From positions 13,362,771 to 13,426,770 of the forward strand of contig OW028585.1 of NCBI GenBank assembly GCA_932294295.1: DNA of 64,000 bases, given 5' to 3'. Numbering within the stretch: the stretch's first letter is position 1; the number at the start of each line of letters is the position of its first letter. Source of the DNA: Alitta virens. Taxonomy: Eukaryota > Annelida > Polychaeta > Phyllodocida > Nereididae. Shown piece by piece: positions 53,209 to 64,000 of this stretch. The notes below the pieces were generated by a model. The model worked only from the letters and a program-made list of their open reading frames with translations, was not told the origin of the DNA and made no database searches. The position numbers and the translations under genes are program-made.

Positions 53209-53930
53209 ATGGTGAGGCTATTGGAGCAATTTTGAGCCTATTGGAGAAAAAACGATGCTACCGTAGCGGAATACGAGTCTATTGGAGAAAATGGCGGGGG
53301 AAAGAGTAAGAAGATATCAATTTCCTTGTTTTTGATGATCCTGACATAATTTAACTCTGCAGGTTAACATACCACTTGTTACATAACATTCCTGGGAATG
53401 AAAACAGCCAAAACCAATAATAAAATGAGTTGTTTTCACCCCTAAATATGCTCCCCCAAAATGCATGTTTGTACCTCATGGCCTCAAATGCCAGTATTTT
53501 GGTTGGATTTTACCCCTAAAAGGATATAAGTGGATAAAACCAATAAATATAACTGTATATATGATCCATTAACATTTTATGTCAGAAATAGTTGTTCAAC
53601 GTTTACATTTAAGATGTATTTTTCCTGTATTTCATGAAATTCTCAAACTAAAGCGAATCTATTGGAACAGTAAAACTGAGTCTATTGGATGTTATAAATG
53701 TGACCCTATAGTAGTACATTACAACTATACACTTGATATCACAAGCATATACTGTAACATGTGGTAATAACAACATACCTTCCCTTTCTGCTATTATCAG
53801 CTAAATAGTCATTTTCCTCCATTACCAATAGGCTCGTATTTTGCTCCGGTAGCATCCAATTTGCTCTGGTAGCATAATGTTTTCTCAAATTGGCTCAAAA
53901 TTGCTCTAATAGACTCAAATTGAATCTAAG
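53209..53930. mobile_element. Long-TIR non-autonomous element, about 720 bp
   Basis: Inverted arms of about 90 bp: AGCAATTTTGAGCCTATTGG and GATGCTACCGTAGCGGAATA at the left face AATAGGCTCGTATTTTGCTC and GGCTCAAAATTGCTCTAATA at the right. No coding frame longer than 62 codons lies inside. Confidence 0.75.
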
Positions 53931-54029
53931 GGATGATATTATGTGAAAATGATATTTAAATATACCTTAAGTGTGAAATTGACAAAATAACGTACTTGTC
54001 AGAAAGTTTCTGAATAAATTTTATTATCC

Positions 54030-54120
54030 ACTGGGGGCGTTAAAGTTTGGGCCTACTACCCCCAGAATTCCCGGTGCACTGGGAATTCTGGGGAGAGTAG
54101 GCGCAGCGTTTACATTGTGA
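54030..54120. repeat. Palindrome around GGTGCAC
   Basis: GCCTACTACCCCCAGAATTC, spacer CCGGTGCACTGG, GAATTCTGGGGAGAGTAGGC: stem of about 20 bp. The CTGGGGGGAGTAGGCGC motif also occurs near 52848 and, inverted, near 56375. Confidence 0.85.
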
Positions 54121-54429
54121 AGTATAGGGAGTGGGGTATTTTCTTTGTTTTATAGTGACGTCATGTATTATATAATGATAAAATGACGCCTTGTGACGAC
54201 ATCATTAACTCTGAATCACAAGATGGTGGCAGCTGGTGTTTTGAAAATATTAACCACTGAATTCTGGGCTTCATACCCAGTCTAGCATAGATTACTACCA
54301 TGGATTCTGAATACCCTGTCATGAACTGGGAAGCTACTCAAGCAGCGCATGATACTTGTGTGTGAAGACAATGAAGTTAAAGAACCCCAGTGTCAGTGTC
54401 AAGATAACCAGGAAAATTAAAATTGGTCT

Positions 54430-54800
54430 TGGAGATGAAGATCTATTCAGATTAAACACATCTGAATTAACTGATGAAAAAAGCCAGCCCAGCAACTGAT
54501 TGCAATTATTTGAATAACAGCTGAAGGCAGCAGTAAATTTTGGTAGTCACAGACTTGGTCTGATGCAGTACAGACTAAAAGACGGTGAAATTCTGGATGA
54601 TTTTGTGAAACGTCGGCTTAAGCTCAGTTATGTGAATTTTCTGAAAATGAAATGAATGAGCGGATTCTTGAATTAGTCATCGCAGGTATTTCCTTTGATT
54701 TATTTCTTCATCAGCTTCTTGGCGCTGACCGGTCATTGACATTGCAAGATATTCTCAATGAAGGCCGGAAACATGACGCAGTTGACATGCACCAGTGACA
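54430..54800 (+). pseudogene. Ty3/gypsy gag remnant
   Basis: Fragments GLMQYRLKDGEILDDFVKR, then FSENEMNERILELVIAGISF and ADRSLTLQDILNEGRK match the retrotransposon gag pattern (GE..D.FV.R, RI.E.VI.G, SLTL). Frames shift repeatedly, so it is dead. Confidence 0.8.
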
Positions 54801-54848
54801 ATGTCCGGATTGATTTTGTGTCTTCTCGACCACGCGGAGACATAAGAT

Positions 54849-55121
54849 TTGATGTCCTCACATTATCAACATATGGTCAAGTTGGATACAGGTGCCAATG
54901 CTAATGCCCTACCTATGCGCACATTCAGACAAATGTTTGGGGATCGTAATCCAAAGCAAATACTGTCGCAAGGTCGCAAAACTCAACTATCATCATACTC
55001 TGTAATCAGATGCGTTGGAAGAATGGATATTAAATGCAAATATGGATCTTCAGAGTGGATGACAGGCAAGTTCTATGTTGTGGATGTGCTGTCAGAGTGG
55101 ACGATATTCAACTGGACATGA
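54849..55121 (+). pseudogene. Ty3/gypsy aspartic protease remnant
   Basis: VKLDTGANANALP is the catalytic DTGA motif, followed by SSYSVIRCVGRMDIKCKYGS and FYVVDVLS. The frame ends at 55121 and no RT follows. Confidence 0.85.
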
Positions 55122-55289
55122 TTAACTTCAGTCCAAGTAAACAAGAAACTCTTCAACAAGAAACAAGAAAATTCACAGTGCTAAATGCTCTTTCTGAAGT
55201 GATCTACCAAAGATGGTCGATAATATCAAGAAACTGCCTATGCCAATTCGACCATACTGGTTTTTCCGTGAAGCTCTTGGAATTGAAGA

Positions 55290-56010
55290 TGCCATCATTT
55301 TCAAAGGAATCCATCATGGTGATTCCTGATTCTATGAGAGAAGATTTATTACATCAGTTACATGCAGGTCACCAAGGTTTTGAAAAGTCAGGATTACTTG
55401 CTCGTGATACTGTGTATTGGCCAAATATCAATGATGTCATCAAAAATATGGTAAAGATGTGCGAATCATGTCAAACAGAAAGGAGCCACTTATGCCTACA
55501 GGAATTCCTAGCGTGCTTGCCATGGAAAGTATTGGGAACTGATTTGTTTGAAGTGAAAGGGAAACACTTCATTATTTTGTCGGACTGCTTTAGCAAATTT
55601 GCTCTAGGGAAGGAACTACCCAATCCGTTTTTCAGTGTTACATTTAATGAACGTTCGGACTACCTGACTGCATCCATTCTGACAATGGTCCTCAGTAAGT
55701 TATGTCCTCAAGAACTTCTGACATCAGTAGGGAATTGGTCATACAACTTCTTCGCCAAATTATCCCAAGATCGAATAGGTTCATAGAACGACAAATTCAA
55801 TTAAATGGATCAAGCCAATTATCAGCATAGCATTGCTGAATTTGAGAGCTACTCCCATTGACAGCAAGATTCCGTCGCCAGCAGAGCTACTACTTCAACG
55901 CAAATTATTAACCTCCCTTCCTTGTCGTGCTGAACAAATGGAAGATGATGTAAGAGGATTTGCATGGGAAACAATTGGTTGGCAAGAATTACTAAGATCG
56001 TAATGTGACT
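55290..56010 (+). pseudogene. Ty3/gypsy integrase remnant
   Basis: LHAGHQGFEKSGLLARDTVY and CESCQTER form the HHCC finger, and GTDLFEVKGKHFIILSDCFS the start of the core with the first catalytic Asp. Pieces such as RATPIDSKIPSPAELL near 55850-55900 belong to the integrase end. RT and RNase H between protease and integrase are missing. A purine-rich tract then TGTTGTTATAGTC near 56300-56320 may mark the start of a 3' LTR. Confidence 0.85.
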
Positions 56011-56334
56011 TTGACCCCTTCACATTGAGCAGAAAGTCAACATCATGGATAAAACAGTCGAAAACATGTTACCCCAGTACTGTTGTATCTACACATACAA
56101 TTAGTTTAATTAAAAATGACCCTTCAAATTGAAACTAGACAAAGCTGTCATAGCTGGCTACTCAAAACCGGATCTAAAAGTACATATTTATGATATATTA
56201 GATTAATTTCTTACATTTATCAAAGTTTATATTCATCTGGTGATAGATGTAAGCTGATTATTAGCCATAGAAGTGGACAGAAACAGCTTATTATTTAAAA
56301 TGAGGGGGATGTTGTTATAGTCACAAAGAATATT

Positions 56335-56425
56335 ACCAAGAAGCGCCTCTCCCAATACTTCACATTGTAAATGCTGCGCCTACTCCCCCCAGAATTCAAC
56401 ACCTCTAGTGGATAATAAAATCTGG
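56335..56425. repeat. Inverse copy of the 54030-54135 sequence
   Basis: CACATTGTAAATGCTGCGCC and TACTCCCCCCAGAATTC match the complement of 54075-54125, so the gypsy relic is bracketed by inverted, not direct, repeats. Confidence 0.8.
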
Positions 56426-57360
56426 ACTGAAAATTCCCCCGTCCATTCTTACTTTTATCTATTTGATGTTTAAAATAAATCATATCTATCATTACCTCAA
56501 TTTCAGTGCCTTAATGAGTGAATGGATCAAAATATATACCACAATTTTCACAATGTTACAAGCATTAGGTCTGAACTACATAGGCTTATAAATCTTGTCC
56601 CATGACGTCAAATAATTGGCCAGTATGATGCCCCTCAATTGTCACCGATGTTTTCTGTTCGTGATGTCATCAGCTCAGTTAAAAAAAACGCTTCCTTTCC
56701 CCAGCATTCATAGCGTGTCCTGCATACGAGAGTGCCTATTATCGGATGAAGCGAAGTCAACTTAGCCAAGGTCAATATAACATTCCTCATCTTAAATCTT
56801 ATGTAGGCAATACGGTAGCAGGTTGATTCGTCACTGCGCGTTTCGTCCCACTGAAAACGGGTCCATTCGTCACCGTAAATAAGTCTGTTCGTCACTAGAA
56901 AGTAGTCTGTTCGTCACCCAAAATTTTTCGATTCGGCACTGCTGTAATGAATGCAGTGTTGTGTGATCGTTATTGTTGTTACTGTAGATAAATATATCTA
57001 ACGCCAATTTATTTATGTTGTAATTGCTTATTTATTTATATTTTTATCATTAAGCTGTTTAGCCTTAATACAATCGAACATAACGCTTCAGGGTAATTAA
57101 AGAAACGGCTTCTACATTTTAATTGCTATTTAAAAATAGTGAGCTCGAATTACAGAAACGGCATATATGCTTGCTAATTGATATTAAATTAATGATATTA
57201 AATTGATTAATTGATATTAAATTGATGTTCCCTTTTATGTACAATTTTTTAACGTTTAGTGAAGATATATTATTTTCTCTTTTGTTTAACAATGCTTTAA
57301 TTATATATATTGCCAATTAGTAATTTAGTAATTACCTAAAACAATAAAATATTAGTATTA
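56426..57360. other. AT-rich region with TTCGTCAC cluster
   Basis: 56640-56720 resembles 52840-52900 in inverse (GTGATGTCATCAGCTCAG). 56815-56945 repeats (T)TCGTCACT/C six times at irregular spacing. The rest is AT-rich with no recognised feature. Confidence 0.6.
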
Positions 57361-57364
57361 TTTT

Positions 57365-58465
57365 AATAATATATATATCTTTATCCCATGACTGAGCATG
57401 TTTTTTCCCTGATACTGGTGTTTTTCCCTGGGTGATATTGATCTCAGAGGGATGATATCAAAGGCTTGGAGGGACGATACAGCTTTTCGAGGGATGATAC
57501 GAGATTCAGCCAATCATAGACAAGAACTGCAGGGACGATACAGCCTTTTCAAATTTTAACCAATGAGCAACAAATAAACAGGGATGATATCAATTTCGAC
57601 CAATCAGCATTCTGCATTGTTTTGGTTTCAAGACATTTACAAATTTGGATATTTAGCAAGTCATGAACGTCACCAGTTCAGACAGAATTTTGTGTATTAA
57701 TAAAATTCAGTCAGGTTTTGTAGTCTCTATCACTCTACAAAATATATTTATCTAAATAACTGCAAAATCTGGACCGTTTACTTTACTGTCTTGAAAATAC
57801 CTTATATTATCCTCTTCAAGCATATTAAGCTGACAGGTGTTGACAAGCAGAATAGTCACCACTCAAGTATGAAGCCCAGTAAATGTGAGAAAACTACGCA
57901 TCCTTACTGAGTGAAATGGCATCCCAGTCCTTGAAATATCTTAGAAAATAATGACCAGGGAGTCCATGAACTTAAAAACACCCAAACAGTGCCATTTTAG
58001 CCCCGACAGTGGCTGTCAGTCAACTACAACTGTGACGTTTTTGTGACGTCATCAGTGACGTCATAAGCTTGCTGTGCTAAAAATATACTCAGCTGCAGTT
58101 TTGAGCTGACTTTAGAGTTTTATCAGGTGCTCAAGACAGCCATAACTTCAGTGCTGGCTATCCGAAATATATTAAATTTGAGGGGGTAATTCATGTAGTA
58201 GTGTGTATTCATCATGTTAAGTATCAAGCATAAGAAAAATTTATTGAAGCTACAGTAGTTGATTGAAGTGGAGGAGCCATGCACAAGCTACTGTTTTGAT
58301 GAGTGTACCATACAAATGAAGTCATGGGATAAATAGGTCATCACATGTCAAGAGGCTGTATCTCCCAGGTATCATCACCCTCGACCTGTATCATCATGAT
58401 ACAGAGTCTCGGGTGATGATACCAGGGAGATACAGCCTCTTGCCATGTGATAACCTATAAATATC
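57365..58465. mobile_element. GGGATGATAC-repeat element with a terminal fold-back
   Basis: The left side repeats GAGGGAYGATAC-like motifs (57440-57600) and has TTTATCCCATGACTGAGCAT near 57382; the right side has the complement of TATTTATCCCATGACTTC (58318-58337) just before a 116-bp snap-back. No transposase seen. Its limits are tentative. Confidence 0.55.
58338..58453. repeat. Near-perfect snap-back palindrome
   Basis: The centre is at C58395 in TGTATCATCATGATACA. The arms contain AAGAGGCTGTATCTCCC and GGGAGATACAGCCTCTT, plus GGTATCATCACCC and GGGTGATGATACC. Stem about 55 bp with few mismatches. Confidence 0.92.
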
Positions 58466-58469
58466 TATA

Positions 58470-60600
58470 TATATGCGTAATAATGAAATTTAAATACAAA
58501 TTTAACAAAACCACAATGAATTGTTATACTTTTTCTTATTAATTCTGTACCTATTAATTCTTGGTGTAAAACCAATGATGCATAATAATTCAATAAAAAT
58601 GTACAGAACCACGTACAATGCATTGTTATACTTTTTCTTTCTCAGGCTTTTTATTTACTTTTGGTTTTAGATACTACTAAACTTGTACTTATTAATTCTT
58701 GGTGTATAACAAATGATGCATAATAATTGCAATAAATTGTACAGAACCAAAAAGACTTTTCTTTCTCAGGATTTTTATTAAATATTTTTTCATTATTGTT
58801 ATTTTGTTTTTGCATTTATTTTTTTCATATGCATTATTTCTAGTATAAATTTAATAAAGTTATGGGAAACCAAACAGTACGTTGTTCTTTATCAGACCCT
58901 CAACTAGCAAATGAAGATAATTGCAGGGGTGCAGGGCAGGCATTTAACTTAAAAGCAAGCACAGCCCACCCAGGAAATGTACAAATCATATCCAAAATTG
59001 CTAATTCATTAAATTATAAATTATTTCTTCCAATTTTATTCTTTTATCTATTATTCATAACTATCAGTCAAGTCAATTTATAATTATTAGCTGCTCAACT
59101 AAAAACATTAAAGACTGTTCCACATGAGTGAGCAGCCAGGACAGCCTGGATCACAGCAGAGCTGATCTCAGGTGGCAACTGGTCACTGGATCTCTTTGAA
59201 ATATGAAATATTCCTTCGAGCGCTACTTGTGCATTGGTAAGTGTATGCTTTATTTTATGCATTATCTAGGAATGTTATAATATTTCTATAGCACACTATA
59301 AGTAGTTCTAGTATTTTTTGCTAAATATTCTATGGTAAAAACTATATAGGTTAATTAGTACATTAGGCCGTGTGGACCATATGCTCACCATGTGCTTCTT
59401 GCTGATCAATGAATTGCACATTAAATAATTTAGCATATATTAGTATATGCTTTTATTGCAATTACTAGGTATATGAAGTTCTCTCTAGTTATGTTATAAT
59501 TAACAATGTATTTAAATAGAAGAATCCTTGCAAAGGTCATTGACCAGATCACCTGTTATGAGGTCCTGAGTACGGGTTGAAGACTGTATGGTTGCTAACA
59601 CCAGGGCAATAATATTACAGGTATTTAATGAAGTATAATTTAAAGTAAATAACATCAATTGTTATTAATATATAAATAACTTGGTTAATATGTGATACTG
59701 TATATTAATTATGTCTTTGTTTTCTGTACAGAGTCATCTCATCTTATATTTCTACAAGATTTTAATAAACCCTTTACAACAATACATTTCCGGTGTTTGA
59801 ACTCTTATATATCTGAGTACAAAGAGAGGTCAATGAGGCAAAAAATGCCAACATGGCTGCTCTGTGAAAAGAGTTTATCGGGTAACACTAAGCTATCCAA
59901 AGGGTATCTGCATGGAGATAAAGCATCGATAGGTCTGGCTCGATAGGTATGGCTCCCGGTAAAGTATTAAATAGCTGGTGTTAGCCACTTTCAAAAAGTT
60001 TACTGTCAGACCTTGCAGATAATCAAATGTAGCTGAATAATATCTGGTGTGACACCAAATTTTCCATTTATCGAATTTTTAATTATTAAGCAGAAAGTTT
60101 AATGAATGAAAATCCTGTAAAAAACATGTCACCTCGAGGCTCAATTTGAAAAACCATTTTTCATGATACATCCATCATTTGCTGACAAGTTGGAAAATTA
60201 AAATGTCATGTTTATGTTATTCTGGGATCTGTAATAAACTGAGTAAATAATGGAATGATTAAATTAAAGTTGTTGAATTTGTTGCATCTCACTATTTTAC
60301 TTAATATGTATAGGCCTAGATCTGACAAAGGCAAAACACTCCTGGATACAAATCATGAGCCAAGCTGATGTACATATCTGTGTAAAATAAATTAGAGCAG
60401 AATATAAAAAACATTTTGCATAACAAAAACTTGAGATAATATTTCCTTATACAAGTTTGGGAAATGTAAATATATTGCAGGGACCACTGAATTTTTCAAT
60501 TAAAATGTACTAGGTAAAGGAGGAGGGGGGGGGGTTAAAACCCCCTAACCATCCCCTCCTCCTAAATCTGCTACTGTAGGTCAAAACAACAAATTGTTGA
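58470..60600. other. AT-rich intergenic sequence, nothing supported
   Basis: Short open frames at 58862-59083 and 59692-59946 show no family motif. A direct repeat of TTAATTCTTGGTGTA with TGATGCATAATAATT occurs near 58553 and 58697. Confidence 0.5.
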
Positions 60601-60634
60601 GTCAAGTGAAAGAAAAAACGTTTTTGTCAGACTG

Positions 60635-60845
60635 TTGTGTGGCTGGTGGCTGTGAAAGTCCTGGGCCTCCTCATGGCAAGGATGGTAACACTGTTTATAT
60701 ATATTTAGTTAGACCTCTAACCCCAGTGGCTAACACAGGGCTGTGCGCAATGCACACTTCAGTTATGACCATCTCACTATTCCATACCTAGCACAAATGT
60801 GAGTGACCTTGCTTACCGGTTAATGCGTTAAATATCACTCACTAG
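60635..60845 (+). mobile_element. Family 4 repeat fragment
   Basis: AGTCCTGGGCCTCCTCATGG, CCCCAGTGGCTAACACAGGG and GCAATGCACACTTCAGTTAT match parts of the copies at 25225 and 43870. A G-run and C-run inverted pair (60515-60560) lies just upstream. Confidence 0.6.
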
Positions 60846-61228
60846 GTGAAAAAAATCCTAATATTTAAAAAACAAACGGACCAGTTAAATATATACTTAT
60901 TTTTAGTTGTTATGCATACATACTAGGGCATGACAGTGGTCCATGGTTTTCTAAATATGACTTATTATCTCTAATTTGAGTCTTTTTTTATTTAGGAATC
61001 GTGTTCAAAATTCATGCGACGATTAAGTGGAAAATCCAAGCTTAGGGAGTCTTTGTGACGTCGCCATTCTCATTTGCATATGGAACATAGGTCTATAGAT
61101 ATTCAATCTGCTGATGAGTAGCCAGCTATATCCAGACAGTTCCGTTTAGTGGCCGATAGCGTCGCATAGCAGAAGCTGTCTTACTATGTCTAGGTACAAT
61201 TTGGCAGGCCTTTTTTAATGAAACCATG

Positions 61229-62107
61229 GAGACAAGAGTAGAAGGAGTGGAAACTCTTTTGGTCACACATAATTCGATAATTTTATGACTTTCTGGTCAT
61301 TAACTCCCCTAGAATAGCATTGGATTTGCCTATGTTTCTCCAAATTTGGCGCTTTTAACCCCCACTTTTATTGGCGATTTTATAGTTGGCAGTCTTTCAT
61401 CCAATCAGTGTCTTGCTGGGCCAGAGAGAGGCAGTGCTCAGCTAGGAAACCCTGCTAGAACCCATGCACCCAAACAAAAACAACTGTCTCTATCACAATC
61501 TCTAGAATTCATTGAAATCTCTCTCAAATTTGACATCATTTTAATCTTTGAAAATTTGACAACAATTCTAAGCCAAGTTACACACAAATTTAGATAAAAA
61601 GTCGCATTTAAATGGATAAAAATACTTGTTCTTAACATCAAGTATTTAAACAATATATGAGTGGTTAGTTTTCAAAGAAAACTGATGCCCCCCCCCCCCC
61701 TATGTGTGATAAATGTAGCATCTTAATGCCGGTCACTTCTTACATTAATATATCAGTAGTACTAAAAAAACAAAGGAAAAAAAAGTAAGTTTACATTTTG
61801 GTAATTTATTTAAATTACATCGTATGTATATACTATATACATCAAGTAAGTTAAAATCCCATCTTTTCAATATATTTTAAAGAATAGAAACTCCACAAGA
61901 AAAGGGGTTATTTACAGTTAGGTAATTACAACAAGAGGGTAGAATGACACAATTTAGAGCCAAAATGGGGTATATGACGGTCATTTATGAGGTCATTAGT
62001 GGTCATTAGACATGCAGTTGTTACATTTCACAGGTTTTTATGAACTAATCTAAGACACTGACTGAACCTTTGAACGTGCCAGGTTTCCACTCCTTCTACT
62101 CTACTGT
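61229..62107. mobile_element. Candidate TIR element, about 880 bp
   Basis: AGAGTAGAAGGAGTGGAAAC at the left faces GTTTCCACTCCTTCTACTCT at the right, a perfect 20-bp inverted repeat. The interior has a C-run and AT-rich DNA, no transposase. Confidence 0.7.
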
Positions 62108-62447
62108 AATGCAAAAATATGTGCAGCTGAAGATCAAAGAGACCGTAGTCTTTGTTTTATATTAAATAACCTATTTTTTTTGTATGTTTGTCTATCCACT
62201 GCAGGTAAGAGTAACGGAAAAAAATAAGAAAAAAACTGCTTACGAATCAGAAATGTTGTTTATGCCATCAACAAACAGCAAATAATAGATTTATAATCAC
62301 CTAAGTAGAAGATTATACAATGGAACCTTGCTGTTGAAAAACCGCCTTTGTGCAAAAAACAAAACACAAAAAAAAAACAGGTTTATGCATTATAGTCTGC
62401 TGGAATATAATGCACACATTTGCTGGCTATGCAATTACATCCTTTCC

Positions 62448-62605
62448 TTGGCAGGCCAGTCCTGAGTCTTTCTCAACTCTCTGGGGAGTAATCAGCCTTC
62501 AACACAAGGGAAACCACAAGGGCTTAAGAGCTCACAACAGTGCCATCACTGTAGTTGCCTGCCTGCTGCCAAGTACGCATTTCACCTGGGTGAGGCAATG
62601 GTAGA
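62448..62605 (-). mobile_element. SINE family 3 fragment
   Basis: GAGTCTTTCTCAACTCTCTG, GTGCCATCACTGTAGTTGCC and TTTCACCTGGGTGAGGCAAT match 51835-52095. The head is missing. Confidence 0.7.
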
Positions 62606-62837
62606 TGTAGTTTTAGATAGACGTAGTGAGTAGATATGTGACATATGTATCTTTTCTGATATAAAAAAGTGTCAATAAAATCTATATATATATTATAAAT
62701 GAATGGCAGTATAAAGAAAGTGATACACTTTGCAAAATTCTCGAAAGAATATGCAGATAGATAGATAGATGATAGTTTATTCTTCATATTCTTCTTATAA
62801 AAAAAATATACTGCTGGGGGTTGTATATACTATTTAA

Positions 62838-63400
62838 AAGGCTGCTGCTCCCCTAATATTAGTCCGATTTTCGTCAAATAAAGACTGAATTGTTCAGGGA
62901 AATGTGTAGGATTTATATAATAGTTTAACGCCCCCAACATTAATCGCTGTTCTTTAATGTAGATAGTTAGATAGATAGATATGTAGATAGATAGATATGT
63001 AGATATGTGAATATGTGAATATGTAGATATGTAGATATGTAGATAGATAGTTTAGAGAGACAGATAGATTTATATGCTTATTATATAACATAGGATATCT
63101 TGCTTAATATTTGGTCGATTTTCGATCGGAAAACACGTATAGAATCAGTATGAACTATACTACAATCCGTTATTATTTGACGAAAATCGGACAAATATTA
63201 AATTGAGCAGCGTTTGATACAGTCCGGACGTGTGCGGGAGAACCACTGTTTGCCTCCGCCAACCTAGCTGCCTTCTCAGACAAATAACTCGCTTAATATT
63301 TGGTCTATTTTAGATCCAAAAACACGTATGGAATCAGTATGAACTATACTATAATTCAGTCTTATTTGACGAAAATCGGACTAGTATTAGAGGAGCAGCA
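62838..63400. mobile_element. Candidate element with GTCCGATTTTCGTCAAATAA inverted repeats
   Basis: GCTGCTGCTCCCCTAATATT then AGTCCGATTTTCGTCAAATA at the left; the complement ends at 63400. A further internal direct copy (63102-63200 against 63290-63400) shares AACACGTAT and AATCAGTATGAACTATACTA. GATA microsatellites fill 62955-63060. Confidence 0.7.
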
Positions 63401-63479
63401 GCTGACGCTGGTTAGCAAAAAGCCGGCAGGTTACTCGTGGTACTCGGCGGATTACTCGGCGAATTACTCCTACTACCCG

Positions 63480-63660
63480 TCGGCTTACTCCTAGGACCCG
63501 TAGAACCCGCCTAGTGACCCGTAGAACCCGCCTAGTAACCCGTAGAACCCGCCGAGTAACCCGTAGAACCCACCGAGTAACCCGCCTAGTAACCCGTCGA
63601 GTAACCCGCCGAGTAACCGCCGAGTAACCCGCCGAGTAACCCGCCGAGTAACTCCTGGTA
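63480..63660. repeat. GC-rich 12-bp minisatellite AACCCGCCGAGT
   Basis: About a dozen units, mixed with AACCCGTAGAAC variants near the left. The preceding 60 bases have the related complement ACTCGGCG. CpG density is high compared with the surroundings. Confidence 0.9.
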
Positions 63661-64000
63661 CATGCCCAGCGTCTTTCTCAGCCAGAATCCCGTCGCCAAT
63701 CCGTCGAATTTTGCCTGTTACGTAATACTACGAGTTAACTACGAGAAACTCGGCTATGTGGGAACGGGGCTTAACGGCCACATCTTTTGTCAGTCCATCA
63801 TACAAGGAATGTATGAAATTAAATTGAGGAGATTCTTACAACAGGAAAATGGTAGAAAATACACACCAAACTGTTTCAGATTTCATTGTGGTCAAAGTGG
63901 ATCTAAATTGAAACTTTTGGTTTGAAACTGAAATATTGTGGAATCCAGTTGTCATCAAAATTAAACAGAATATCAGAGCAGTTATAGATATTCGATTCGA
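63661..64000. other. Window end, unrecognised
   Basis: An 87-codon plus frame (63662-63925) has no recognisable motif; it starts directly at the minisatellite edge and may be accidental. Confidence 0.4.

Noticed and set aside
60510..60565. G-run/C-run hairpin as a transcription terminator
   Set aside because: Bacterial-type terminators do not apply here; this is a repeat-edge inverted pair.
63662..63925. 87-codon frame near the window end
   Set aside because: It begins at the edge of a minisatellite and lacks recognisable residues or splice context.

Overview
This is eukaryotic (animal) nuclear DNA: AT-rich, intron-rich, crowded with animal-type mobile elements, and without bacterial-style operons. 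Only one host gene can be supported: the 3' part of DNAJC13/RME-8 (a retromer-associated endosomal J-domain co-chaperone) on the + strand, as 11 phase-compatible exons from 2742 to the stop at 20984-20986. Earlier exons, including the J domain, must lie before the window. Ty3/gypsy, Tc1 and CR1-like elements together with abundant tRNA-derived SINEs suit a marine invertebrate, perhaps a deuterostome; the species cannot be fixed from the sequence alone.

Layout. 1-2741: upstream intron. 2742-20986: DNAJC13 exons, with introns that hold fold-back MITEs, two tRNA-derived SINE families, a CpG-rich patch near 14.0-14.6 kb and, in the 6.9-kb last intron, a Ty3/gypsy pol relic with a 3' LTR (15.9-18.4 kb). 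20987-23.5 kb: AT-rich probable 3' UTR and flank. 23.5-26.9 kb: MITEs and SINEs. 27.0-29.9 kb (minus): a decayed CR1-like LINE whose ORF1 carries PHD, coiled coil, SGNH esterase, NADAR and CCHC modules, followed by an endonuclease but no reverse transcriptase. 30.16-31.33 kb: a 20-bp satellite with higher-order structure. 31.3-50.0 kb: a composite inverted duplication with arms of about 7 kb, organised around two opposed Tc1-like transposons, one of them split by the duplicated segment. 50-57 kb: SINEs, a 10-bp minisatellite, a long-TIR element and a second Ty3/gypsy relic lacking RT. 57.3-64 kb: more fold-back elements and a GC-rich 12-bp minisatellite.

The main interest is structural: nested insertions whose target-site duplications give a relative chronology, the split-transposon inverted duplication, and the multi-domain LINE ORF1. 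No convincing new host gene system was found outside DNAJC13. Most other open reading frames are short, unsupported, or byproducts of tandem repeats. Boundaries of decayed elements are read by eye and approximate unless a target duplication is given.
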